Shown here: positions 34,174 through 42,379 of the stretch, one piece after another
How positions within the stretch are numbered: the stretch's first letter is position 1
Layout: each line of letters opens with the position of its first letter
From: Alphaproteobacteria bacterium UBA1908
GTDB lineage: Bacteria; Pseudomonadota; Alphaproteobacteria; Caedimonadales; UBA1908
DNA length: 50,518 bases
Assembly (NCBI GenBank): GCA_002337525.1
Contig: DDGG01000017.1
Span: 1 to 50,518, forward strand
Direction of reading: 5' to 3'
The notes under the pieces: generated by a model
The model's input: only the letters and a program-made list of their open reading frames with translations
What the model was told of the DNA's origin: nothing
Databases searched by the model: none
Position numbers and translations under genes: made by a program

Positions 34174-34767
34174 TCAGGGAGCAATAACAACATTTTGTTT
34201 GACCCTGTTTTTTGACCTTAGGGACCTTTTGTCACTTTTTTTCGTAAAGCCTGGTTTTACATATAAATAGGGAATCAAGGGCTTTGTGTATTCGTAAACA
34301 AGATAAGGCTTTCCTGTACGAACATCGCCATGCCTACGAATCTTATGATACGTTTCCTTAAGCCCCAGCCTAAGTCCCCCATTACGAATAAATCCGCCCT
34401 GATCAAATTCAACAGCTCGGGGTGTGCACACAAGTTTATTTCCTTTTTGGCGTACAAAAATAACAGTTTTCATAATATGATTATGGAAATTAAGATCCTT
34501 GTATGTTCTAAAACCAAGTTGACAAGGGGATATACCTGATTCATCTGAAACCTGAATAAAAGATGTCACAAAAACATCATTCCAGTTTTCGGGAATAGGA
34601 ATTTGTTTCAATAAATCGAGACGTCCTGGTTGAACTGTAACACCATCAGGCGTCAAAATTGATAACTCTGTCGCATTTTGGAGGTAAACCTCAATAAATT
34701 TTTGCGCTATCAAATGTGATGAAGACAAAAAAACCAAAGCAAAAAAAACACCTTTTATTATTTTCAT
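34174..34767 (-). CDS. Secreted protein of unknown function
   Basis: A 197-residue protein with a signal peptide (MKIIKGVFFALVFLSSSHLIA, cleavage near residue 21). The mature protein is basic at the C-terminus (KKSDKRSLRSKNRVKQ) with two cysteines (SPCQLG and LVCTPR) that could pair. No family is recognised. It faces the poly-aspartate protein gene; a basic and an acidic secreted protein encoded tail to tail is curious, but there is no direct evidence that they interact. Confidence 0.55.
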   Translation of the reverse strand: MKIIKGVFFALVFLSSSHLIAQKFIEVYLQNATELSILTPDGVTVQPGRLDLLKQIPIPENWNDVFVTSFIQVSDESGISPCQLGFRTYKDLNFHNHIMKTVIFVRQKGNKLVCTPRAVEFDQGGFIRNGGLRLGLKETYHKIRRHGDVRTGKPYLVYEYTKPLIPYLYVKPGFTKKSDKRSLRSKNRVKQNVVIAP

Positions 34768-34878
34768 ACTAATAAATATTCAAGAAACCGTAATATAATA
34801 ATAAAATGAAAAAGTTAATATTTTTTGAAGAAGATATAAAAAATATATTTATTGTATCTAAAAGTTCCGGGAGTGCTT

Positions 34879-35268
34879 TTAGCTTCTGCGTCTTAACAAG
34901 AGAAATCCTGTAAAAAACAAGATAAAAAGAAAAGGTGTTAACCACAAGAAAAGAGTTTTGATGGACCAGGAGGGATCAAATAGGATACTTTCTCCATATG
35001 TTTCCTTTAAAAGAGAAAAAATTTCTTCTTCGCTATCTCCTGCACGAAGACGTTCTCGCACGAAAGAGCGTAGAATTGAAGCAATTTCTGCATGTGAATC
35101 TTCTATCGATTGCCCCTGGCATGTCGGACATTTAATCTGATAACCCATTTTTTGAGCTTGTGCTTCTTGCGCAGGTGACGCAAGCTGCTCGTGGACCTCT
35201 GCACCAAAGGCTCTTGACCCCAGTAAAAATAAAAGGAAGAAGGAAAACCTTAACAAGTGATACGGCAT
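34879..35268 (-). CDS. ccmH: Cytochrome c maturation thiol protein CcmH
   Basis: CcmH is a membrane-anchored periplasmic protein that keeps apocytochrome CxxCH thiols reduced for heme attachment. The 129-residue product has a signal peptide (MPYHLLRFSFFLLF), the redox pair in KCPTCQGQSIEDSHAEIA (Cys47 and Cys50) and a C-terminal helix (TLFLWLTPFLFILFFTGFLLL). I prefer ATG 35268, seven bases after ccmG, over a frame from 35292 that overlaps ccmG by 17 bases. It is the last gene of the run; the CcmI part found fused or adjacent in other species is not seen here. Confidence 0.9.
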   Translation of the reverse strand: MPYHLLRFSFFLLFLLGSRAFGAEVHEQLASPAQEAQAQKMGYQIKCPTCQGQSIEDSHAEIASILRSFVRERLRAGDSEEEIFSLLKETYGESILFDPSWSIKTLFLWLTPFLFILFFTGFLLLRRRS

Positions 35269-35275
35269 AGGGTTA

Positions 35276-35815
35276 TCAGGATGCTTCTCCAAAAAGAGGA
35301 AGAATTTCTTCGCGCACCCTTTCAGGCGTTAAAGACCCGCTATATTGATAAATAATTATGCCTTTTTCATCGACAACAAAGGTTTGTGGGGTTGCCATGA
35401 CGCCCCATGCGGATGCTGTTTCACCCGCTTCATCAAAACCTATTAAATCATAGGGATCACCTTCAGATTCCAGCCAGTTGAGGGAATCTTCACGTTTATC
35501 GTGAATATTGACTCCAAAGAGAGTTATATCTGTCCGCGCACCAAGAGCTTTTATAACAGGGTGTTCTTCCCGGCAATATTTACACCAGCTTGCAAAAAAA
35601 TGCACAATAACGCGTCGCCCTTCAAAATCAGCTTTCGTCAGTCTCTGTTGTTGTTCTGGCCCCTCTTTCAACAGAGGTAAATCAATTGCCGGGAGTGTAT
35701 TATTAAGAAGTCCTGCAGATTGAGGTGCAGGATCTTTATTAAATTCAAGGAAATATATACCCGCAAGCGTTATTAGCAAAACACTGATAACCAACCCAAA
35801 AGATCTTTTATGCAC
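35276..35815 (-). CDS. ccmG: Thiol:disulfide interchange protein CcmG/DsbE
   Basis: CcmG is a periplasmic thioredoxin-like reductant for cytochrome c maturation. The 179-residue protein has an N-terminal membrane anchor (residues ~5-24) and the active site FASWCKYCREEHP (Cys78 and Cys81), with the cis-proline region TPQTFVVDEKG. The acidic Glu two residues after the second Cys is typical of CcmG. It lies 81 bases after ccmF on the same strand, a gap long enough for its own ribosome-binding site. Confidence 0.92.
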   Translation of the reverse strand: MHKRSFGLVISVLLITLAGIYFLEFNKDPAPQSAGLLNNTLPAIDLPLLKEGPEQQQRLTKADFEGRRVIVHFFASWCKYCREEHPVIKALGARTDITLFGVNIHDKREDSLNWLESEGDPYDLIGFDEAGETASAWGVMATPQTFVVDEKGIIIYQYSGSLTPERVREEILPLFGEAS

Positions 35816-35896
35816 TGATTTCTCCTGTTATTTGAGTAGTGATTTGATAATTATTCGTTCTCTGACAAGACAAAATTTAACTTTGCCATCAAGTTA

Positions 35897-37876
35897 TCAA
35901 TCACCTTTCCTAAAAGGTCGCATTGCAACAATACCACCTAGCGCCATTAATATAGCACCAATCCAAATCCAAATCACTAAAGGATGATGGTAAAGTCTAA
36001 GTGTCCATTTGGGACCTTCCAACATACCTCCAAGAGCAATATATAAATTTGAAAAAGAATGAGGGTATAAAGCCGTTTCTGTTGTAAGCACTTGATGCGA
36101 AGGGTAAAAACGCTTTTCCGGATATAAAGTTGTTATCATTTTATTCTGACGACGGACTTCAAGGATGCCGCGCTCTGCCATATACGTTTCTGTTCGATAT
36201 CTCTCAACATCTTTTAACGTCAGCTGAAAAGAAGCAAAGGTATGGGGTGCATCAAGAGAAAAGGCAACCGTTGTTTCCTGACGAAAGCTATAGTCTGTTG
36301 TCATTCCAAAAATCGTGATAGCAACTCCAATATGGGCAAGTAACATACCGTGCATCTGTCTCCGTGTCTTTATCAAAGTTTTCAGGACATCTTTGAAAGA
36401 CTTGTGCTTAATGTCGCAATACCAGGCTTTCAGGCTTGTCAGCAAAATCCAAAAAGCCAGGCCACTTCCAATTGTTGAAAGCAAGGAAAAAGGTTCGATA
36501 AAAAAACTCCATAAAACCATCCATAATACAGAAAGTAGTAAAGGTCTTTCAAGATATTGCCATAACTTTTGAAATGTCATTGGGATCCGTGACGATAAGA
36601 AAAGACTTGTTCCCATAAGAAATAAAAGAATAAAGCTGATTGGTACAAATGTCTTTTGGAAATATGGGGTTCCTACAGTTAAAGTTTTATCAAAAAATGT
36701 TTCAAAAAATATAGGATAAGTCGTTCCTAAAATAACGGTTAGCAATAACGTCATAAATATAAGAGCCTGAAGAGCAAAAGCCCCTTCCCTACTGAATAAA
36801 GTAACTTGTGTTCTGGCATGTTTTTGGCAAAGTAAAAAAGCGTATCCCAAACTTAAAAGAAGCAATAAAAAGGTTGTTATCGCAAGAAGGGCAATACCTC
36901 TTCCAGGATCCTGGGCAAATGAATGAACAGAAGAAAGGCTTCCGGAACGAACCAGAAAAGTTCCAAAAAGACATAAAACAAAAGTTAATGTTGCGAAAAA
37001 GTAAGATGTTTTTATGTAAAGTCCCTGGCTCTTAGAGATTTTAACAAGATGTAATAGAGATGTTGCGACAAGCCAGGGCATTAAGGAAGCATTTTCGACA
37101 GGGTCCCAAAACCACCAACCGCCCCATCCTAGTTCGTAGTATGCCCACCAGCTTCCCAGCATGATTCCAAGAGTCAAAAAAGACCAGGAAATCATCGAAA
37201 AAGAACGTACATATTTTAGCCATAATGAAGGATCACAACGGGTTAGTGCACCTGCAACCGCAAGCACAAAGACAACCCCAAATCCTACATATCCGGAGTA
37301 AAGCATGGGAGGATGGATTGCAAGAGCCGGATCCTGGAGAATAGGATTTAACTCAAGCCCTTGAAAGACAATTCCCCGGAAAGCTTCAAAAGGATTTGAT
37401 AACATTAAAACATAAAACAATGTTATAGAGAATATAAGCTGATACAGTATCAAGGCTATCGAGAAAAAGGGAAAACTGTTTTGATTTTGGATTATCATGC
37501 GATCAGGAGAAGTTCCCGTTTTTCTCAGAAAAAGACCGTACAAACACATAATCCAAAGCCAAAGTAACATTGATCCTTCGTGGTTTCCCCAAGAGCCTGT
37601 CAAACGATATAACAAGGGGCTTTGTGTATGGCTGTTCTCAAAAACATTTTTAAGAGTAAAATCATTTGTTATGTACGCGATAATGAGTACTGAAAAAGCG
37701 AACGTCAAAAGACAAAACTGAAACCACATACTGGCACGTAAAGAGAAATAGGCTACTTTGCTTCTTTTCTGTTTCAAGCAAAAACAAGCCCAAGAACATG
37801 ATAAAATAAAAGTTAAAAGGCCTCCCAACAAAGCGGTATGTCCAAGCAGTCTTAAAGATATCAAATCACTTGTCAT
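35897..37876 (-). CDS. ccmF: Heme lyase subunit CcmF
   Basis: CcmF is the large membrane protein that, with CcmH and CcmI, joins heme to apocytochrome c. The 659-residue product has the usual ~14-15 membrane helices, the tryptophan-rich WWFWDPVENASLMPW heme-handling motif and nearby GSWGNHEGSMLLW. Length is normal for the family. It overlaps ccmE by four bases and lies ahead of ccmG. Confidence 0.95.
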   Translation of the reverse strand: MTSDLISLRLLGHTALLGGLLTFILSCSWACFCLKQKRSKVAYFSLRASMWFQFCLLTFAFSVLIIAYITNDFTLKNVFENSHTQSPLLYRLTGSWGNHEGSMLLWLWIMCLYGLFLRKTGTSPDRMIIQNQNSFPFFSIALILYQLIFSITLFYVLMLSNPFEAFRGIVFQGLELNPILQDPALAIHPPMLYSGYVGFGVVFVLAVAGALTRCDPSLWLKYVRSFSMISWSFLTLGIMLGSWWAYYELGWGGWWFWDPVENASLMPWLVATSLLHLVKISKSQGLYIKTSYFFATLTFVLCLFGTFLVRSGSLSSVHSFAQDPGRGIALLAITTFLLLLLSLGYAFLLCQKHARTQVTLFSREGAFALQALIFMTLLLTVILGTTYPIFFETFFDKTLTVGTPYFQKTFVPISFILLFLMGTSLFLSSRIPMTFQKLWQYLERPLLLSVLWMVLWSFFIEPFSLLSTIGSGLAFWILLTSLKAWYCDIKHKSFKDVLKTLIKTRRQMHGMLLAHIGVAITIFGMTTDYSFRQETTVAFSLDAPHTFASFQLTLKDVERYRTETYMAERGILEVRRQNKMITTLYPEKRFYPSHQVLTTETALYPHSFSNLYIALGGMLEGPKWTLRLYHHPLVIWIWIGAILMALGGIVAMRPFRKGD

Positions 37877-38352
37877 GGCGTAAGTAACGTTTTTTGGTAA
37901 TCTGATCGCGATGATTTATCAAGCCTTTTTTCAGGCTCGGGAGGACGGTAATTTTCGTCATGTTTGGCCAAGACAACTTCTGCTCTAAAGTTTGATCGGG
38001 GATCAGAGGGGTTTTCAAGAAAGCCTTCCGCAACAATGCCTTGCCCCTCTCGGAATAAATCTGGTAGAATGCCTTCGTAGTGGATCGTAGAGATCGAGGT
38101 TCCATCAGAAACTCTAAATGTTACTGATGGCACAGATTCTGTGTCCTTATGATCAATACTTCCCTTAACAACAAGCCCCCCCAAACGAAGTCTTCTGGAT
38201 AACTGATCACGCGATTTTAAAGGCAATTCAGAAGGGGTATAGAAATAAACAACAGCATCTTGAAAAGATGTTAAAACAAGGCCTGCTGAAATGGAAACAC
38301 TGAATAATGTCCCTAAAATAAAATAAAGGCGATGTTTTTTGTGACGTGTCAT
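37873..38352 (-). CDS. ccmE: Heme chaperone CcmE
   Basis: CcmE is the periplasmic heme chaperone that receives heme from CcmC and passes it to CcmF. The 159-residue protein has an N-terminal membrane anchor (residues ~9-28), an OB-fold beta barrel and the heme-binding His131 in AKHDENYRPPE with the following Tyr135. The extra C-terminal tail of ~20 residues is variable in the family. Its ATG overlaps the ccmD stop (ATGA), and it overlaps ccmF by four bases, so all are translationally coupled. Confidence 0.94.
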   Translation of the reverse strand: MTRHKKHRLYFILGTLFSVSISAGLVLTSFQDAVVYFYTPSELPLKSRDQLSRRLRLGGLVVKGSIDHKDTESVPSVTFRVSDGTSISTIHYEGILPDLFREGQGIVAEGFLENPSDPRSNFRAEVVLAKHDENYRPPEPEKRLDKSSRSDYQKTLLTP

Positions 38353-38498
38353 TGGTTTGGCATTACCATCCTGGCAGCTCTTTTTTTATAGTCGTTTTTT
38401 AATTGCCTGTTTTCAATATAAGTTAAGAGAAAAAGAATCAAAAATCCTGATAAAGCAACAATATAAGAAGCTACAACAAAAAAAAGATGCCTCTCCAT
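38349..38498 (-). CDS. ccmD: Heme exporter small subunit CcmD
   Basis: A 49-residue protein with one membrane helix (VASYIVALSGFLILFLLTYI) followed by a basic cytoplasmic tail (NRQLKNDYKKR). Size, layout and position between ccmC and ccmE identify it as CcmD, which helps release heme-loaded CcmE from the CcmABC complex. The ATG follows the ccmC stop directly, and its TGA overlaps the ccmE ATG. It is easy to miss because of its size; a plus-strand frame on the opposite side (38357-38632) is a shadow. Confidence 0.88.
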   Translation of the reverse strand: MERHLFFVVASYIVALSGFLILFLLTYIENRQLKNDYKKRAARMVMPNQ

Positions 38499-39281
38499 TC
38501 AACCAGCTTCCTTTATATCGCAGGATTCTTTTTCACTGCATGGCGGTCTATCATCATAATGCTCTCTGGCCCACTCTGATAATTTCAGAGATCTTATTTT
38601 ACGGCGTAAAAATTCATTTTCCATTCGAATAAACCATATGCCTGAAATCAGCATTACATATCCACTCGCCATGGTAAAAAGAGGTATTAACATAGAAGAA
38701 TGAATTGATGAGCCTCCTGACTTAAAGACACTTGCTGGTTGATGGAGTGTATGCCACCACTCTACAGAAAACTTTATGATGGGAATGTTGATAAGTCCCA
38801 AAATCAAAAGGACGTTTCCCAACTTTAATCCCTTAGCAGGATCATCACAGGAAGAAATCAACGACATATACCCCACATATAAAAAAAAGAGTACAAGCAT
38901 TGATGTTAAGCGGGCATCCCAGACCCACCAGGCACCCCACATAGGCTTGCCCCACAAAGATCCAGTTGCCAAGCTAATAGCTGTTAAAGTTAAACCAATA
39001 GGAGCCGCGGCCTTGGCAGAAATATCTGCCAGAGGATGCTTCCACACAAAACCAACAAGAGCCGAAAGTGCCATAAAAACGTAGACCCCCAGGGCAAACC
39101 AGGAAGCCGGCACATGAACATACATAATCCGAACCGTCTCACCCTGCTGATAATCCGCAGGAGATCCTTTTAAGGCTAACCAGCTCCCTGCCCCAAGAAA
39201 GGCAATCGCCAACACAAAGCTGGTGGGTCTGGCCCAGCGAGAAACTTTTTTAAATGATGAAAGACGCGCTCGTTGATACAT
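38499..39281 (-). CDS. ccmC: Heme transporter CcmC
   Basis: CcmC delivers heme to CcmE. The 260-residue protein has six membrane helices, with the tryptophan-rich WGAWWVWDARLTSMLVL motif in the second periplasmic loop and the conserved histidines in YVHVPASW and VEWWHTLHQPAS. Length is normal. It is the first gene of the ccmC-D-E-F-G-H run, which gives a near-complete System I. ccmA and ccmB are not next to it. Confidence 0.94.
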   Translation of the reverse strand: MYQRARLSSFKKVSRWARPTSFVLAIAFLGAGSWLALKGSPADYQQGETVRIMYVHVPASWFALGVYVFMALSALVGFVWKHPLADISAKAAAPIGLTLTAISLATGSLWGKPMWGAWWVWDARLTSMLVLFFLYVGYMSLISSCDDPAKGLKLGNVLLILGLINIPIIKFSVEWWHTLHQPASVFKSGGSSIHSSMLIPLFTMASGYVMLISGIWFIRMENEFLRRKIRSLKLSEWAREHYDDRPPCSEKESCDIKEAG

Positions 39282-39301
39282 GAATATAGAAGAACCCTTT
39301 T

Positions 39302-40591
39302 TTATAAAATACGCTTAAAACCCGGCAGTTTTAAAAAGACTTTACTCACCAAAAGCCAGGAAATACCAAGACTTCCTCCTCCAGCAATCAGAAATTTGAC
39401 AAAGGGCGATATAAATTCGCCATACATTAGCGTATGCAGCCAAATTGTAAAAGGTTCATGAAAAATATAAATCCCGTAAGAACATGCGGCCAGAGACACC
39501 CAAAAAGGTTTAGGGGTGTTGAGGAAACGATAGAAAAGTGACATATACATGACTGATAAAGATGCCATAAAGCATCCCAGCAGAGTTGTTCGAATTAAAA
39601 GAGGTGGTGCACTTTGACTAATGACAGGCCAGGCATATTCCCATAGCCCGCCCCGATAAAAGAAAAGACGAACATCATTATTATAGGCACCGTCTTCAAA
39701 ATAGGCCAGACTATAAGCCATATAGCCTCCCCCCAAAAGAATAGAAACACCAAGCCACTTTTTCCAGTGCTTCCCCAAGTTTTCTAGAAATCTGCTATTT
39801 TCTAAAAAGCCAGCGTAGCTGACTCCTGCTCCCAAAAAGAAGTAAAATATTTTGATAATGAAACGCGCTGTCCGCACATGAAAAACAGGCTTGAAACCAA
39901 ACCACCAGTGAGCCCCCCACATTAAGTCACTTGCCCCCAGGATAACAGCACTCATACAACAGACACAGATAAAACCACGAATTGGCCTGTTCATTAAAAA
40001 ACGAGCAAAAGCCCCAAGGCCTTCCATAAACTTTGGAATGATACAGGATAAAAGGATCAACGCAAGTGTTAAAACAGCTAAATAGTAAAGGAACCAAAAG
40101 CCGCCCTGAGTAAAATTTTGGAAAGGGTAGTCTTCCCATCGAATATAGGTCCCCCACCAAAACTCAAAAAATCCCGTATCCAACCCCTCCAGGATTCGCT
40201 TTTTATAATAGGAAAGGAAGGGAGTAATAAAGGTAACACCAAAAACAAAGGGCACAACAAGACGCAAAAAACGCTCTTTCATAAAGCTTGCCAATCCGCG
40301 CCTTTTAAGCGAAGGCATGACAAACATACCCGCCAAAAAGAAAAGAAAAGGCATCATAATGGTATCATTATGATAGTGCCAAATGTCAAAGACATAAGTT
40401 CCGGTCATGTCGGGAAAAAACCATGTCCAGTTAAATTTTTTGGTATAAGGCAGCAAGGAGTGCTCCAGAACAACCAACAGAACCATAAACCCACGAAGAT
40501 AATCAATAAATAAGAGACGGTTTTGGCCAGGCTCTTTTTCAGCATGTGAAAATTGATCACTTGATTGATTTTTATGATCTATGCGTGCCAT
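39302..40591 (-). CDS. Acyltransferase family 3 (OpgC-like) membrane protein
   Basis: A 429-residue membrane protein with about ten to twelve helices, of the acyltransferase 3 superfamily. The N-terminus FIDYLRGFMVLLVVLEHSLLPY and WHYHNDTIMMPFLFFLAGMF show the family's conserved Arg/His elements; the end (YGIYIFHEPFTIWLH) is also characteristic. It resembles OpgC/MdoC, which modifies periplasmic glucans with succinyl groups, and OafA-type O-acetylases of lipopolysaccharide or other envelope polymers. The substrate is not decided by sequence. It lies 20 bases upstream of ccmC but on the same strand, so cotranscription with the ccm genes is possible. Confidence 0.8.
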   Translation of the reverse strand: MARIDHKNQSSDQFSHAEKEPGQNRLLFIDYLRGFMVLLVVLEHSLLPYTKKFNWTWFFPDMTGTYVFDIWHYHNDTIMMPFLFFLAGMFVMPSLKRRGLASFMKERFLRLVVPFVFGVTFITPFLSYYKKRILEGLDTGFFEFWWGTYIRWEDYPFQNFTQGGFWFLYYLAVLTLALILLSCIIPKFMEGLGAFARFLMNRPIRGFICVCCMSAVILGASDLMWGAHWWFGFKPVFHVRTARFIIKIFYFFLGAGVSYAGFLENSRFLENLGKHWKKWLGVSILLGGGYMAYSLAYFEDGAYNNDVRLFFYRGGLWEYAWPVISQSAPPLLIRTTLLGCFMASLSVMYMSLFYRFLNTPKPFWVSLAACSYGIYIFHEPFTIWLHTLMYGEFISPFVKFLIAGGGSLGISWLLVSKVFLKLPGFKRIL

Positions 40592-40639
40592 TCACAAAGC
40601 CCTTTCTGTCGGTTGCCTCTAAAAACAGTTGTCTTCGGG

Positions 40640-41227
40640 TTATCCCCACTTGGACACAAAATCTTTATTCGCTTCGGGCGAATCATAAACAGCTTGAAGA
40701 ACGCCATCAACACTATCTACAAGAGTAAATAACTTTTTATCTTCTGCACGCACAAAACCATTTTCAATCATATGATTCAAGAATGTTTCAAAAAGCCCTG
40801 ACCAATATCTTTCCACATCAACAAAGATAATAGGCTTGCCATGCATTCCGACTTGCTTCCAGGTCAGAACCTCAAAAGCTTCGTCCAGAGTTCCCAGACC
40901 TCCGGGCAATATAACAAAAGCATCTGATTCATCAAACATGATCATTTTACGCTCATGCATGCTGGACACAATACGAAGATCGGTAATTTCAGTATGCCCG
41001 CCTTCGAATTCGTTTAGGAAGTCAGTCATAACACCCAAAACCTGGCCACCCTTTTCCATGCAGGCGTCCGAGACAACTCCCATCAACCCTACACGCCCTC
41101 CCCCAAAAACAAGTTTTATATCCGATTCAGCAAGCAAATGGCCGAGATCAGCAGCGGCTTTAACATAATAAGGTTTTGGATTTTTTGAGGATCCACAATA
41201 AACACAAAGGGAACGAATATTTTTCAT
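40640..41227 (-). CDS. LOG-family phosphoribohydrolase (TIGR00730)
   Basis: A 195-residue Rossmann-fold protein of the lysine-decarboxylase-like/LOG family. It has CVYCGSS near the start, GGGRVGLMGVVSDACMEKGG, SSMHERKMIMFDESDAFVIL and the PGGLGTLDEAFEVLTWKQ active-site motif. Characterised members remove ribose 5-phosphate from cytokinin or purine 5'-monophosphates; the bacterial physiological role is often unclear. The start at ATG 41227 (MKNIRSLCVYCG) matches the family; a longer frame to 41269 adds 14 basic residues. Confidence 0.9.
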   Translation of the reverse strand: MKNIRSLCVYCGSSKNPKPYYVKAAADLGHLLAESDIKLVFGGGRVGLMGVVSDACMEKGGQVLGVMTDFLNEFEGGHTEITDLRIVSSMHERKMIMFDESDAFVILPGGLGTLDEAFEVLTWKQVGMHGKPIIFVDVERYWSGLFETFLNHMIENGFVRAEDKKLFTLVDSVDGVLQAVYDSPEANKDFVSKWG

Positions 41228-41399
41228 AAATCTCTTAAAGTTTTTTTTCACTCCGCATAATACCGACACAAACCCACAAGATCAATAAGGCAGATTAAGT
41301 TTCATAAAATGATAAAATCTCGAAAACCCTTTTTAAATCTGGTCTACCAGACTAATATTGAACTATACAGGTCACAGGTAATTTTTAAAGGATATTTTC

Positions 41400-41789
41400 A
41401 TGCGTTTGATAGGACCCATTTTATATGTAGAAGATGTTAAAAAATCTCTTTCTTTTTACGAAACCTCTTTTGACTTCAAACGTCAATTTATGCATGAAAG
41501 TGGTTTTTATGCCGAGCTTAATGCAGGAGATAGATATCTTGCTTTTGCGGCCCATCAGTTGGCAAAAACAAATTTCAGCTTACCTTATCAATCCTCCCGT
41601 CAAGCAGAAACACCGCCTGGATTTGAGCTGGCATTTGAATGCGAATGCCCCGAGAAAATTTATATAAAAGCCCTTGAAAATGGCGCTGTATCTGTGAGTC
41701 CACCTTCTCAAAAACCCTGGGGGCAAAATGTCGCCTACTTAAGAGACCTTGATGGATTTCTTATCGCAATTGGAACCCCGATGGAATAG
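41400..41789 (+). CDS. VOC-family (glyoxalase-like) protein
   Basis: A 129-residue vicinal-oxygen-chelate protein with two beta-alpha-beta-beta-beta modules: PILYVEDVKKSLSFYE at the start and AYLRDLDGFLIAIGTPM at the end. Such proteins include glyoxalase I, dioxygenases and antibiotic-binding proteins. The family's metal ligands (usually His/Glu at the starts and ends of the modules) are not all obvious, so it may be a binder rather than an enzyme. It starts at ATG 41400 after AAAGGA and ends before a shared terminator. Confidence 0.7.
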   Translation: MRLIGPILYVEDVKKSLSFYETSFDFKRQFMHESGFYAELNAGDRYLAFAAHQLAKTNFSLPYQSSRQAETPPGFELAFECECPEKIYIKALENGAVSVSPPSQKPWGQNVAYLRDLDGFLIAIGTPME

Positions 41790-41807
41790 GAAAGCAAAAA
41801 AGATAAA

Positions 41808-41843
41808 TTGGGAAGGTTTTGAAACAAATCAAAAACTTCCCAA
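41808..41843. terminator. Bidirectional terminator between convergent genes
   Basis: Arms 41808-41820 and 41831-41843 form a 13-bp stem with one mismatch and AT-rich loop. The minus-strand side is followed by TTTATCTTTTTT, so it probably stops both the VOC gene and, less strongly, the opposite gene at 41858. Confidence 0.55.
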
Positions 41844-41857
41844 ACTTGACTAGAAAA

Positions 41858-42148
41858 TTATTTAGTACAGGATCTATAATGATCTGGACAATGGTCTTTC
41901 ACAAGTTGACGAACTACCTTCAAAGGAACAGAAAATTCTTTTTCCTCTAACACTCCTTTTTGCCAGCATTCTATTTTTACAATTTGTTCAATATCACGAG
42001 AATTACAAATCGTCGTCAAATTCACATCAGCATAAGTACATTTAGGTTCTTTTTGATAAGGAAATTTACAAACTTTTTGTGCCATAACGTTCCCGGATGA
42101 AAAAATTGTCGCAACTGTCAGTAGTTGCAAAAAATGTTTTGTGTTCAT
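41858..42148 (-). CDS. Small secreted cysteine-containing protein
   Basis: A 96-residue protein with a signal peptide (MNTKHFLQLLTVATIFSSG, cleavage near residue 23) and six cysteines in the mature part (KVCKFP, PKCTYAD, TICNS, IECWQK, DHCPDHYRSC), which suggests disulphide bonds. I do not recognise it. The start at ATG 42148 is supported by AAAGGGATT seven to ten bases upstream. The frame to 42193 adds 15 polar residues and lacks a signal. Confidence 0.55.
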   Translation of the reverse strand: MNTKHFLQLLTVATIFSSGNVMAQKVCKFPYQKEPKCTYADVNLTTICNSRDIEQIVKIECWQKGVLEEKEFSVPLKVVRQLVKDHCPDHYRSCTK

Positions 42149-42342
42149 TATTAATCCCTTTTTATTTTTTATACTTTTATCGTTATGATACATACATAAC
42201 TATCATGATGATTTCATTCTTTAAACAAATTGTCTATTGGTTTCTTCGAAAAAACAGGATTACGATAAGGATCGTTTTTGATAGATTAATTCAAGGGTTA
42301 AGTGTTTGAAATAATCAAAAACTCTTCTAAATTAAATCATAA

Positions 42343-42370
42343 AACGGCTTCCAGATTTATGGAAGCCGTT
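42343..42370 (-). terminator. Rho-independent terminator of ettA
   Basis: Perfect 10-bp arms AACGGCTTCC and GGAAGCCGTT around an eight-base loop, followed on the minus strand by TTATGATTT, ten bases after the ettA stop. Confidence 0.65.
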
Positions 42371-42379
42371 CTTGCTCTG

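Noticed and set aside
38357..38632. Plus-strand frame opposite ccmD/ccmC
   Set aside because: Lies fully antisense to ccmD and ccmC, which have strong family and overlap evidence.
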